Below, one piece after another: positions 8,006 to 18,959 of a stretch of 21,514 bases of DNA. Below the pieces are notes generated by a model. It ran no database searches, was not told the origin of the DNA, and saw only the letters and a list, made by a program, of their open reading frames with translations. Positions within the stretch are counted from its first letter, which is position 1. Every line of letters begins with the position of its first letter. This DNA is from Candidatus Krumholzibacteriia bacterium. GTDB taxonomy: Bacteria > Krumholzibacteriota > Krumholzibacteriia > G020349025. The stretch lies in assembly GCA_035649275.1 (NCBI GenBank), contig DASRJW010000107.1, positions 1 through 21,514 of the forward strand. Reading direction: 5' to 3'. The position numbers were made by a program, and so were the translations under genes.

Positions 8006-9400
8006 GTGCAGACGATGATCCTCGTCATCGACGACGACTATTCGGTGACCGCGTCTCTCGGGCTGCTCCTGCGCCAGGCGGGGCACACGACGCTGGCAGC
8101 GGCGACGCCGGCAGAGGCACTGGCGCAGGTGACACGCCCCGAAGTGCGCCTCGTCCTCCAGGACATGAACTTCTCCCGCCGCACGAGCGGCGAGGAGGGC
8201 CTGGAGCTGCTGCGCCAGCTCAAGGCGCGGCGGCCCGACGTGCCGGTGATCCTCATCACCGCCTGGGGCTCCATCGCCCTCGCCGTGGAGGGCATGAAAA
8301 CCGGCGCCGCCGACTTCATCACCAAACCGTGGAGCAACGAGCAGATTCTCCAGTCGGTGCAGACGGCGCTCGGTCTCGCCGAGGCGTCGGAGGCGGCGCG
8401 CACTGGAACAGCGAGCCGCGAGAGGCTGGAGGCCAAGTACGACCTCCGTGGCGTCGTCGGCCGCGACCCGGCTTTCCTGCGCGTCCTCGACCTCGTCTGC
8501 CGCGTGAGCGGCACCGACGCTTCGGTATTGGTGACGGGAGAAAGCGGCACGGGCAAGGAAGTGATCGCGGAGATCATCCACCGCAACAGCAAGCGCCACG
8601 CCGGCCCGCTGGTGAAGGTGAATCTCGGTGGCATCCCGCCGGCGCTCTTCGAGAGCGAGATGTTCGGCCATGTGCGCGGTGCCTTCACCGATGCCCACCG
8701 CGATCGCGAGGGTCGGTTCGCCGCGGCGAGCCGCGGCACCATCTTTCTCGACGAGATCGGCGAGCTCGATCCGGGCTGCCAGGTGAAGCTGCTGCGCGTG
8801 CTGCAGGACCGCGGTTACGAAGTGCTGGGGACGAGCGAGACGCGCATTCTCGACGTGCGTGTCGTGGCGGCGACGAACCGCGACCTGGCTGCCGCAGTAG
8901 CGGCGGGACGTTTTCGTGAGGACTTGCTCTACCGCGTGAATCTGATCGGCGCGCACCTGCCCTCGCTGGCAGAACGCCGGGGCGACATCCCTCTCCTCGC
9001 CGCACATCTGCTCGCCGAGATCGGCCGTATCCACGGGCGCAAAGATCTGCTGCTCGGCGAAGACGCGCTGGCTTGGCTGCAGGCCGCCGACTGGCCCGGC
9101 AACGTCAGGCAGCTCCGGCAGCATCTGGAGCGTGCGGCGTTGCTGAGCGACGAGATGCCTCTCGAGCCGCGACACTTCCTGCAAGTGCGGGAGATGGACG
9201 CATTTCTCGCCGAGAGCGAGGGCAAGTCGGTCGAGAGCCTCCCGGCCGTCGGCAGCATGACGCTGGAGGAAATCGAGCGGGCGATGATCCTGAAGAGCCT
9301 CCGCCATCATGGCGGGAATGTGAGCCGCGTGGCCGAGGCGCTGGGCATGAGCCGGGCGGCGCTCTATCGGCGACTCGAGAAGTACGGGATCCGCACGTGA
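8006..9400 (+). CDS. Sigma-54-type (NtrC family) response regulator
   Basis: This 464-residue regulator has three domains. The receiver domain (1-125) has the acidic pocket DDD at 10-11 and neighbours, phospho-acceptor D53 (LQDMNF) and K107 (ITKPW). The AAA+ domain (about 148-385) has Walker A GESGTGKE (178-185), Walker B TIFLDE (245-250) and R-finger/sensor features up to NVRQL. The Fis-type helix-turn-helix is at 435-460 (GGNVSRVAEALGMSRAALYR). The sigma-54 contact loop reads GAFTDA (225-230) instead of GAFTGA. I recall GAFTDA as a recurrent variant in a large subgroup, so activity is plausible. GTG 8006 is chosen as start; ATG 8015 is possible. It lies 26 bases after the permease and overlaps the kinase gene, so the pair probably controls this operon. 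Confidence 0.93.
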   Translation: MQTMILVIDDDYSVTASLGLLLRQAGHTTLAAATPAEALAQVTRPEVRLVLQDMNFSRRTSGEEGLELLRQLKARRPDVPVILITAWGSIALAVEGMKTGAADFITKPWSNEQILQSVQTALGLAEASEAARTGTASRERLEAKYDLRGVVGRDPAFLRVLDLVCRVSGTDASVLVTGESGTGKEVIAEIIHRNSKRHAGPLVKVNLGGIPPALFESEMFGHVRGAFTDAHRDREGRFAAASRGTIFLDEIGELDPGCQVKLLRVLQDRGYEVLGTSETRILDVRVVAATNRDLAAAVAAGRFREDLLYRVNLIGAHLPSLAERRGDIPLLAAHLLAEIGRIHGRKDLLLGEDALAWLQAADWPGNVRQLRQHLERAALLSDEMPLEPRHFLQVREMDAFLAESEGKSVESLPAVGSMTLEEIERAMILKSLRHHGGNVSRVAEALGMSRAALYRRLEKYGIRT

Positions 9401-10842
9401 GGCTTTGGCCGTCGAAGGGGCGCAGCGCTGCCGCGGCAGAGCCAGAGAGCGCTAGCGGCCTGCACGGGGGCGAGAAGCCGCCGCGACGTCGAACCGGCCC
9501 AAGCCTTCAGACTGGTTTCTTCCTCTACCTGGCGGCCATCCACGTGGCGTTCGCTGTGGTCGCCATCGGGCTCCTCCGCCACCATCGGCCTTGGTTGCTC
9601 GCCGTCGAGGTCTTCTTCCTGCTTTCGGTACTCCTGGGTCGGCGTCTCGTCCGCGGCCTCGCCGACCCGATCCGGTTGCTGCGCTCGGGCGTCGAGTTGC
9701 TCGAGGATGGTGACTTCGCCACCCGCTTCCGCACCACCGGTCAGGTCGAGCTCGACGCCCTGGCGCTGGTCTACAACCGGATGGCGGATCGACTGCGGGA
9801 GGAGCGCGTCCGCAACGAGGAACAGGAGCACTTCCTGAGCCGTGTGCTCGCCGGCACTCCTTCGGGCGTGATCACCTTCGACTTCGACGATCGCATCGCG
9901 GCGGCCAATCCGGCGGCGGCGTCCATGCTCGGCCTCGCCCCGGAGGCGCTGGTGGGCCAATCCTTGGCGGAGCTGGGCTCACCGTTCGCACTCGCCTTGG
10001 CGGAGTTGCCGGTGGGCGCGCCCAGCGTGCTCGTCCTCCGCGGCCGCCGGCGCGTCAAATGCCAGAAGGGAGAATTCTTCGACCGCGGTTTCCAGCGCCG
10101 TTTCATCTTCCTGGAGGAACTGACCGAAGAGCTGCGCCGTTCGGAGAAGGCCGCCTATGACAAGCTCATCCGCATGATGTCCCACGAGGTGAACAACACC
10201 ACGGGAGCGGTGAACTCCCTCCTGCAGTCCTGCCGGAGCTACGGGGTGCAGCTCACGGCAGCGGATCGTCGCGAGTTCGAGACCGCTCTGGAGGTGGCGA
10301 CGAAGCGCACCTCGCACATGAACCAGTTCATGCGCGGCTTCGCCGATGTGGTGCGCATCCCGCCGCCGGCCCGCGAGCCCCAGGATCTGCAGGTGCTGCT
10401 CCGCGGCCTCGTCCGCCTGCTGGAGCGTGAGGCTTCGGAGCGGCGCATCCGCCTCGAGACCCGCTTCGGCATGGAAGAGCTCGTGGTCCATTGCGACGGG
10501 CCGCAGATGGAGCAGGTTCTGGTCAACGTGCTGCGGAACGCCATGGAGGCCATCGGCAGGGAGGGCACCATCACGCTGCGCACGGGGTCCGATTCGTCGG
10601 GCCCGGACGGAGGGCGTTACCTCAGCATCGAGGACAGCGGCCCCGGGTTCACGCCGGAGGTGGCGCGCCAACTCTTCGCACCGTTCTTCACCACCAAAGA
10701 GAACGGCCAGGGAATCGGCCTCACGGTGGTGCGCGAGATCCTGGAAGCCCACGGCTTCGAGTACGCCCTCGAATCGAGCCCGGGAGAACCGACGCGATTC
10801 AGCCTCTTCTTCGTCACTTCCCCGCATCGGTCCACGCTCTAG
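9397..10842 (+). CDS. Membrane sensor histidine kinase
   Basis: This 481-residue kinase is the evident partner of the preceding regulator. A disordered basic N-terminus (1-38) leads into two membrane helices (about 40-60 and 66-84) with almost no periplasmic loop between them, so the signal may be sensed within the membrane or by the cytoplasmic PAS domain. A HAMP-like segment (85-140) and a PAS domain (about 145-240, TPSGVITFDFDDRI) follow. The phospho-acceptor is H263 in MMSHEVNNTTGAVNS, an H-box of the NtrY/NtrB-like kind. The ATPase domain has the N-box NVLRNAMEAI (377-386), G1 DSGPGF (413-418) and G2 GQGIGL (437-442). Its GTG overlaps the regulator stop as GTGA. It closes the six-gene operon. 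Confidence 0.92.
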   Translation: MRLWPSKGRSAAAAEPESASGLHGGEKPPRRRTGPSLQTGFFLYLAAIHVAFAVVAIGLLRHHRPWLLAVEVFFLLSVLLGRRLVRGLADPIRLLRSGVELLEDGDFATRFRTTGQVELDALALVYNRMADRLREERVRNEEQEHFLSRVLAGTPSGVITFDFDDRIAAANPAAASMLGLAPEALVGQSLAELGSPFALALAELPVGAPSVLVLRGRRRVKCQKGEFFDRGFQRRFIFLEELTEELRRSEKAAYDKLIRMMSHEVNNTTGAVNSLLQSCRSYGVQLTAADRREFETALEVATKRTSHMNQFMRGFADVVRIPPPAREPQDLQVLLRGLVRLLEREASERRIRLETRFGMEELVVHCDGPQMEQVLVNVLRNAMEAIGREGTITLRTGSDSSGPDGGRYLSIEDSGPGFTPEVARQLFAPFFTTKENGQGIGLTVVREILEAHGFEYALESSPGEPTRFSLFFVTSPHRSTL

Positions 10843-10864
10843 AATCCTGGCTGGAACGTGGCAA

Positions 10865-10915
10865 CCAAGGGGGAACGAAAGCTCCACCAGCGCCTGAACC
10901 TTGGAGAAGTGGTGG
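10865..10915 (+). repeat. Interleaved inverted repeats after the kinase gene
   Basis: CCAAGG (10865-10870) pairs with CCTTGG (10899-10904), while CCACCA (10884-10889) pairs with TGGTGG (10910-10915). The two stems interleave, the topology of a pseudoknot. They lie in the 116-base gap before the next gene. Six-base arms can arise by chance. Confidence 0.2.
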
Positions 10916-10958
10916 CGCGAGTACCACGAGAGGCGCGGATGGTGGGCTGTGTCGAGCC

Positions 10959-11204
10959 ATGATCCTCGAGTTTTCATTTGATAGTCTCCCCGTCGGCTGT
11001 TTCGAGGAGCCGGACTACCCTCGCAGCGCTGGGCGCTATCGATACATCCCCTATCGTGGAGCGGGGCACTACAACATGGGCCAGGCGTTGGCGCGCGGTC
11101 CAGTTCATTGCTCATTCAAGGATGGTGACTCGGTCTATGAGTTCGTCGTAGTTTCCGTGCCGGAGTATGGCGTTCTCGACATCGATGTGGTTCGGCGAAG
11201 GTAG
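10959..11204 (+). CDS. 81-residue protein of unknown function
   Basis: The ATG at 10959 opens an 81-codon gene with protein-like composition: MILEFSFDSLPVGCFEEPDY, then GRYRYIPYRGAGHYNMGQAL and PVHCSFKDGDSVYEFVVVSV, ending PEYGVLDIDVVRRR. It is rich in Tyr and beta-formers, with no signal peptide or membrane helix, so a small cytosolic beta-protein is likely. I recall similar orphan small proteins with a YRYIPYRGxGHY motif and a terminal PEYGVLDI motif in other bacteria, but no function. The base composition here is less GC-rich than in the neighbouring genes (for example TTTTCATTTGATAG at the start), which may indicate a different origin. No strong ribosome binding site is visible. It is preceded by a 116-base gap and followed by 77 bases. 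Confidence 0.6.
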   Translation: MILEFSFDSLPVGCFEEPDYPRSAGRYRYIPYRGAGHYNMGQALARGPVHCSFKDGDSVYEFVVVSVPEYGVLDIDVVRRR

Positions 11205-11268
11205 GAGTTTGCTAGAATGAGCGACGTTTGCAGGCGAACGAGGAGCGAGCTTCGGTGCCGTTCACCCC

Positions 11269-11274
11269 GAGGAG
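11269..11274 (+). promoter_or_regulatory. Ribosome binding site of the TPR protein
   Basis: GAGGAG lies seven bases before ATG 11282. This supports that start over an upstream in-frame codon at 11228, and the protein then begins directly with a signal peptide. Confidence 0.6.
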
Positions 11275-11281
11275 ACAGACG

Positions 11282-12973
11282 ATGAGGCGTGCATGGGCTT
11301 CGCGGCCCTGGGCTGCGGTTGCATTCGTGGTCTCGTGGACTTCCATGGCATGGGCCCAGCACGGGGACGCGCGCGACCCTCGCGCCGCGCAGGCGGACCC
11401 GCGACTGGCAGCAGGGCAGATGGCCCCGGTGCTGGAAGGGGTGGGGACGCACCACCACGAAGTGACGACGAAGGTCGAGCGCGCCCAGTTGTTCTTCGAC
11501 CAGGGGATGAAGCTCACCTACGCCTTCAACCATGCCGAAGCGATGCGTGCCTTCAAGGAGGCGGCGCGCCTCGATCCCGACTGCGCCATGGCTTACTGGG
11601 GCTGGGCGCTGGTGCTGGGGCCGAACATCAACATGCCGATGCAGAAGGACGCCGTGCCCCAGGCGTACGAGGCCATCCAGATGGCCCTGGCGCGGATGGA
11701 CAAGGTGTCGGCACGGGAACGCGACTACATCGAAGCGCTGGCCAAGCGCTACGTCAAGGATCCGGGAGCGGAGCGGGCGCCCCTCGACCAGGCCTATGCC
11801 ACCGCCATGCGCGCCGTGCACGAGAAGGATCCGGCGGACACGGACGCGGGGACGCTGTTCGCCGCGTCGCTCATGGAGCTGTCGCCGTGGAACTACTGGA
11901 CCCCGGACGGCCAGCCGCGGGAAAATACGCTGGAGATGCTCCGGGTTCTCGAGGGCGTGCTGGCCCAGGATCCGGAGCACGAAGGCGGGTTGCACTACTA
12001 CATCCATGCGGTGGAGGCGGTGGATCCGCAGCGCGGCGAGAAGGCGGCGGACACCTTGCTCAAGCTGGCGCCGCAAGCCGGCCATCTCGTGCACATGCCT
12101 GGGCACATCTACATGCGGCTCGGTCGCTACGTGGATGCTTACGACTGCAACGTTATCGCCGCCAAGGCCGACGAAGGCTACATCTCGCAGTGCCGCGTCC
12201 AGGGGTTCTATCCACTCAGCTACTACCCGCACAACGTGCACTTCATCGCCTGGGCGGCACTCATGCAGGGCCGGAGCAAGCAGGCCTTCGCCGAAGCACG
12301 CAAAGTGGCCGGCCGGATTCCCGAAGACCTGCACGGCAATGACTGGGGACTCTACGAGACCTTCCTCAGCATGCCGCTCTTCGTCATGGTGCGCTTCGCC
12401 ATGTGGGAAGCGGTGCTGGCGGAACCGGCGCCGCGGGAGTCGACGCCCTACTGCTCCGGCATCTGGCGCTACGCCCGGGGCATGGCCCTCACGCACCAAG
12501 GCAAGCTGTCCGAGGCCCGGCGTGAGCTGGCGGCGCTCGCGAAGATCGCGGACGCGCCGGAGAGTGCGAAGGCGCCGGTCGGTTACAGCAACGCCGCGCA
12601 TCTCCTCGGCATCGCCCGGCTGGTGCTGCGCGGCGAGATCGCGGCGAAGGAACGCCGCTGGGACGAGGCGGTGACGGCGCTGGACCGGGCGGTGCGTCTC
12701 GAGGACGGCCTCACCTACAACGAACCGCCCGACTGGTACTACCCGGTGCGCCACACTCTCGGGGCGATCCTTCTCGAAGCGGGACGTCCGGAGGAAGCGG
12801 AGATCGTCTACTGGGAGGACCTACGCGAGAACCGCGGCAACGGCTTCGCTTTGTTCGGGGTGTGGAAGAGCCTGCTGGCGCAGGGACGCACGGAGGAGGC
12901 TGCCGCCTTGGAGCAGCGTTTCCGCGCCGCCTGGGGCGGTGCCGACGTGGAGCTCACTTCGTCGCGGTTCTGA
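11282..12973 (+). CDS. Secreted TPR protein with conserved histidine motifs
   Basis: This 563-residue protein begins with a signal peptide (MRRAWASRPWAAVAFVVSWT, likely cut after AWA at about residue 25). TPR-like helical repeats follow, for example RAQLFFDQGMKLTYAFNHAE (67-86) and FKEAARLDPDCAMAYWGWAL (91-110). The middle carries EHEGGLHYYIHAVE (232-245), GHLVHMPGHIYMR (267-279) and YYPHNVHF (314-321). I recall the HYxIHA and HMPGHIxxR motifs as hallmarks of a widespread uncharacterised TPR family. More TPRs close the protein (about 490-555). It should sit in the periplasm or be exported. The start is fixed by GAGGAG (11269-11274). The gene ends only six bases from the convergent DUF1028 gene. 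The family is recognised; the role, whether protein binding or a metal site, is unknown. Confidence 0.88.
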   Translation: MRRAWASRPWAAVAFVVSWTSMAWAQHGDARDPRAAQADPRLAAGQMAPVLEGVGTHHHEVTTKVERAQLFFDQGMKLTYAFNHAEAMRAFKEAARLDPDCAMAYWGWALVLGPNINMPMQKDAVPQAYEAIQMALARMDKVSARERDYIEALAKRYVKDPGAERAPLDQAYATAMRAVHEKDPADTDAGTLFAASLMELSPWNYWTPDGQPRENTLEMLRVLEGVLAQDPEHEGGLHYYIHAVEAVDPQRGEKAADTLLKLAPQAGHLVHMPGHIYMRLGRYVDAYDCNVIAAKADEGYISQCRVQGFYPLSYYPHNVHFIAWAALMQGRSKQAFAEARKVAGRIPEDLHGNDWGLYETFLSMPLFVMVRFAMWEAVLAEPAPRESTPYCSGIWRYARGMALTHQGKLSEARRELAALAKIADAPESAKAPVGYSNAAHLLGIARLVLRGEIAAKERRWDEAVTALDRAVRLEDGLTYNEPPDWYYPVRHTLGAILLEAGRPEEAEIVYWEDLRENRGNGFALFGVWKSLLAQGRTEEAAALEQRFRAAWGGADVELTSSRF

Positions 12974-12979
12974 GCGGGC

Positions 12980-13974
12980 TCACTTCCCCGTGGTGGCGAG
13001 GAACTGGGTGTCCTTCCACAGCGGTTCGAAATCGGTGTCGGTGCGGGCGCGGGCGCCGAGGGAGGGGTCGCGCTGCACCGCCTGCGCCAGTATCTCCAGG
13101 GCCTTGTCGCGATGCCCCGCCTTGGAGTGGTAGCACGCCAAGTGGTAGTAGGGCTCGCCCTCGTTCGGGTGCAGGGCGATGGCCTTTTCGCCGAGGCCGA
13201 AAGCCTTCTCCCAGTTCTTTGACTCGCATGCCGTGTAACCCTCTTGCACCAGGGCTACGCCGTTCCAGATGTCGTAGATGCGGCGCAGCTCGCGGATGGG
13301 CTCCTTGTGGTCGTCGACGCGCAGGTCGCAGTAGCGGTCGTTGTAACCGCCGTAGCCCGCGCCGGCGCGGACGATGAGGAGGGCCGCCGACTGCTGGCCG
13401 CGTGAATCGCCGCCCGCCTTCTGCCCTTCTTCGAGGGCTCGCATCAACTTGTCGCCCAACGATCCCGGTGTACTGCGGAAGGCGGCCGCCATGGCTTCCA
13501 CCGTTTCCTTCCCCACCAGGATGTTGCCCTGAGCGGTGAAGTGGTCGCCGCTCACGTGCCCGGCCCACGGCGAGCAGCTCTTGCCGGTGTACGCCACGCT
13601 CCGGCCGCGGGCGTCGACGATGCCCACCTGACGCTGGTCGCGCTGCGCGTCGCCGGCGACGAGGGAATCCAACACTGCTTGCGGCTCGAGGCCGCGGCCA
13701 AGCAGCTCGAGACCACGAGGACCGTAGGTCGTGTTGGCGAAAGACTGGGTGGCGATGGCGCCGACACCGGCTCGTGCCCAGGGCACCACGGAACCGACGG
13801 CGAAGAACTTGGACTGCACCGCGATGCCGAGGTCGCCGGTTTCGGGGTCGTGGCCGACGATGGAGAAGGTAGCGACGCGTGGCACCGCCTTCGAGGTGAG
13901 CGCCGGCGCGGGCAAGAGGGCGAGGACGATGGCGCCGAGGACGGCGCTCCAGCATTGCAGGGCGAAGTTCCGCA

Positions 13975-13975
<1 letters not shown>
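12980..13975 (-). CDS. Exported DUF1028 (Ntn-hydrolase-like) protein with C-terminal TPR
   Basis: This 331-residue protein has a signal peptide (hydrophobic 9-26) followed by a DUF1028 domain from ATFSIVGHDPETGDLGIAVQ (35-54) to about residue 225, including SKFFAVGSVVPWARAGVGAI and later GQQSAALLIV. DUF1028 proteins belong structurally to the Ntn-hydrolase group, in which a processed N-terminal Thr or Ser is the nucleophile. T36 directly after VPRVA would be the candidate here if the leader is removed there. The C-terminal 85 residues form TPR-like helices (YHLACYHSKAGHRDKALEIL) and end with TDTDFEPLWKDTQF, a common TPR-tail motif. Its ATG shares one base with the upstream stop (TGATG), so it is coupled to the amidohydrolase gene. 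Its substrate is unknown. Confidence 0.9.
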
Positions 13976-17268
<3,293 letters not shown>

Positions 17269-17403
17269 GCGTGTCCTTTCGCGCTGGCGTGCAAGGTGTG
17301 GAGTGAGTCTCGAGCCTCGCAGACCCGCTGTGGGCGCAGGCGAGCGCGGCGCGCGGGAAGCGCGTCGCCCGCTTCGCTCCACCTCTCGGGTCAGGGCCCA
17401 GAG

Positions 17404-17409
17404 AATATA
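17404..17409 (-). promoter_or_regulatory. Possible -10 element upstream of the amidohydrolase fusion
   Basis: TATATT on the minus strand (5 of 6 bases of the -10 consensus) stands out in a very GC-rich 250-base gap, about 135 bases before the start codon. No good -35 box is found at the right spacing, so the call is weak. The repeat CTCGGGTCAG flanks it on the plus strand at 17385-17394 and 17420-17429. Confidence 0.2.
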
Positions 17410-17497
17410 GCGCATCGGGCTCGGGTCAGAAGGTGTGCCGCGCGAGGGGCCGCGGCGGCCGCACCGCGGCAAGTTTGGGGCGAGGGAGCAGGACTGC

Positions 17498-17518
17498 GGC
17501 AGGGTGCAGGACCCTGCC
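17498..17518 (-). terminator. Strong hairpin directly after the thiolase gene
   Basis: An 8-base perfect stem, GGCAGGGT (17498-17505) with ACCCTGCC (17511-17518), has a 5-base loop. It begins at the base next to the thiolase stop codon. No T-run follows on the minus strand, so it may act as a mRNA 3'-end stabiliser or a terminator of the T-poor kind seen in GC-rich bacteria. Confidence 0.5.
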
Positions 17519-18781
17519 TCAGGAGATGTTGCGGTACACCGTGACGACGGAGGTGCGGTCGTCGCCGCCCATGTTGGCGGCGACACCCCAGAGCGGCCGC
17601 TGCGCCATCTGGTAGTCGCCGGCCCGACCCTTCTGCTGCTTGAAGATCTCGACCGCCTGCTTGACGCCGGTGGCGCCCACAGGGTGGCCGAAGGCGAGCA
17701 GTCCGCCGCCGGTGTTGACCGGTAGGCGGCCCGTGAGGGTCGTGGTCCCGTCTTTGACCAGGTCGATGGCACGGCCCTTGGGGGCGAAATCCAGGGCCTC
17801 GTACATCAAGAGTTCGGTGACGCTGAAGCAGTCGTGCACCTCGGCGACGCCCACGTCCTTCGGCCCGATGCCGGCGTCGCGGTACGCCTCTTGGACAGCA
17901 ACGCGCGTGGTGGCGAGCTCGAGGGGATCGGTCACCTCGTCGAGAGGCGCGGTGGCGTGACCGTAGGCGACGATCTCCACCGCATCGCTCGGGCGCTTGC
18001 CGACGCGGGCGAGGCCCGCCTCGGAGACGAGGAGGAGGGCGGAAGCGCCGTCGGAGACCTGGGAACAATCGGAGATCTTCATGAAGTCGCGGAACTCGGC
18101 GTTCTCCAGGAAGGCCGGGTTCTTGTCGGAGGCGCGACTGGCGTTCTCCAGGCTCATCTTCACCGCCTGCATGTGAGCGTGCGGGTTCTTGTTGGCGTTG
18201 GCGTAGGCCTTCACCACGACCTGGGCGATGTCGGCCTCGGTGATGCCGTAGGCGGCGCGGTAGGCCTTGGTGCGGCGCGCGAACAAACAGGGGAACGTGA
18301 ACGGATCGCAGGAACGCTGCGTGGCGTAATGGGCGGCGCGGGCAAGGTAGTCGGCGCCCTCGGCGGCGCCGACTGTGGTTTGCACTTCGACGCCGGAGAC
18401 GAGAACCACGTCGTAGCCAGCAGAGAGCGCATCGACACCGGCGAGAAGCGCCAGGCCGCCCGAAGCGCAGGCGCCTTCGAGTCGCGCGAAGGGTTTGTAC
18501 TTGAGGTCCGGGTGCGCGCCGGCGACGACGGCGCCCAGGTGCCCCTGCTTGGCGAAGAGCTCGCCAGTGAAGTTCCCCACGTAGCCTTTTTGCACCGCCG
18601 AGGCAGGGACGCCGGTTTTCTCCAGGGCGGCGAGGACCGCCGTTTTCAAGTGCTGTTCCAGCGTCGGGTTCTGGCGTTTGCCGAAATCCGGGTGTCCCTT
18701 CCAGATGAATTCCGGGTGGAACTTGCCGATGAAGCCGCTGTGTGCGCCTCCGATCAGGAAGGTGCGGCGGGCCGGTTTCAT
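17519..18781 (-). CDS. Thiolase, SCP2 type (acetyl-CoA acetyltransferase-like)
   Basis: This 420-residue enzyme belongs to the thiolase superfamily and would cleave or form beta-ketoacyl-CoA thioesters. The nucleophile is C105 in EGACASGG. The usual NEAF motif is replaced by HDCF (H316-F319), and GHPVGATG (365-372) holds the catalytic H366. The canonical C-terminal CxG cysteine is absent (GVAANMGGDD, 399-408). As I recall, in SCP2-type thiolases the cysteine of HDCF takes over that role, so the protein should be active and of that subgroup. Such enzymes act in lipid or sterol side-chain degradation and are often paired with DUF35/OB-fold proteins; no such partner gene is nearby. GGAGG lies 5 bases before ATG 18781. 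The gene is divergent from the dinB unit and stands alone. Confidence 0.92.
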   Translation of the reverse strand: MKPARRTFLIGGAHSGFIGKFHPEFIWKGHPDFGKRQNPTLEQHLKTAVLAALEKTGVPASAVQKGYVGNFTGELFAKQGHLGAVVAGAHPDLKYKPFARLEGACASGGLALLAGVDALSAGYDVVLVSGVEVQTTVGAAEGADYLARAAHYATQRSCDPFTFPCLFARRTKAYRAAYGITEADIAQVVVKAYANANKNPHAHMQAVKMSLENASRASDKNPAFLENAEFRDFMKISDCSQVSDGASALLLVSEAGLARVGKRPSDAVEIVAYGHATAPLDEVTDPLELATTRVAVQEAYRDAGIGPKDVGVAEVHDCFSVTELLMYEALDFAPKGRAIDLVKDGTTTLTGRLPVNTGGGLLAFGHPVGATGVKQAVEIFKQQKGRAGDYQMAQRPLWGVAANMGGDDRTSVVTVYRNIS

Positions 18782-18905
18782 GTCTGCCTCCGGGGGTGCT
18801 CGTTCTGTGCAGCGGCAGTTTCGGATGCCTTCGAGCCCGATCGGGAACCAAGGTCGCGCCGGGTGAGTGCCGCTCGGCAGCGTTCTCTCCAGAACATAAG
18901 TGATG

Positions 18906-18929
18906 GAGGCCTAAGGTGGTCCAGGCCTC
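18906..18929. repeat. Inverted repeat abutting the dinB-side promoter
   Basis: GAGGCCT (18906-18912) and AGGCCTC (18923-18929) are perfect 7-base arms around a 10-base spacer. The second arm ends directly at the -35 box. It could be an operator for the divergent genes. Confidence 0.35.
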
Positions 18930-18959
18930 TTGACCTACTGCTCATATGTTCAGTATATT
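18930..18959 (+). promoter_or_regulatory. Sigma-70-like promoter of the dinB unit
   Basis: TTGACC (18930-18935, 5 of 6 bases) and TATATT (18954-18959, 5 of 6 bases) are separated by 18 bases. This is the best promoter match in the window. Transcription would start near 18966 and give a leader of about 137 bases before the first gene at 19103. Confidence 0.6.
18940..18951. promoter_or_regulatory. LexA-box-like sequence between -35 and -10
   Basis: GCTCATATGTTC matches the GAAC-N4-GTTC type of LexA box perfectly in the right half and in two of four bases in the left. A second imperfect match, GAACATAAGTGA (18892-18903), has a perfect left half. Their position over and near a promoter leading to a DNA-damage polymerase gene suggests SOS control. 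Neither site is a full match. Confidence 0.3.

Noticed and set aside
17269-17772. N-terminal extension of the propeller-amidohydrolase gene, including an ATG at 17415
   Set aside because: The added sequence is arginine-rich and low in protein character, whereas ATG 17268 has AAAGGAC upstream and begins directly with a signal peptide.
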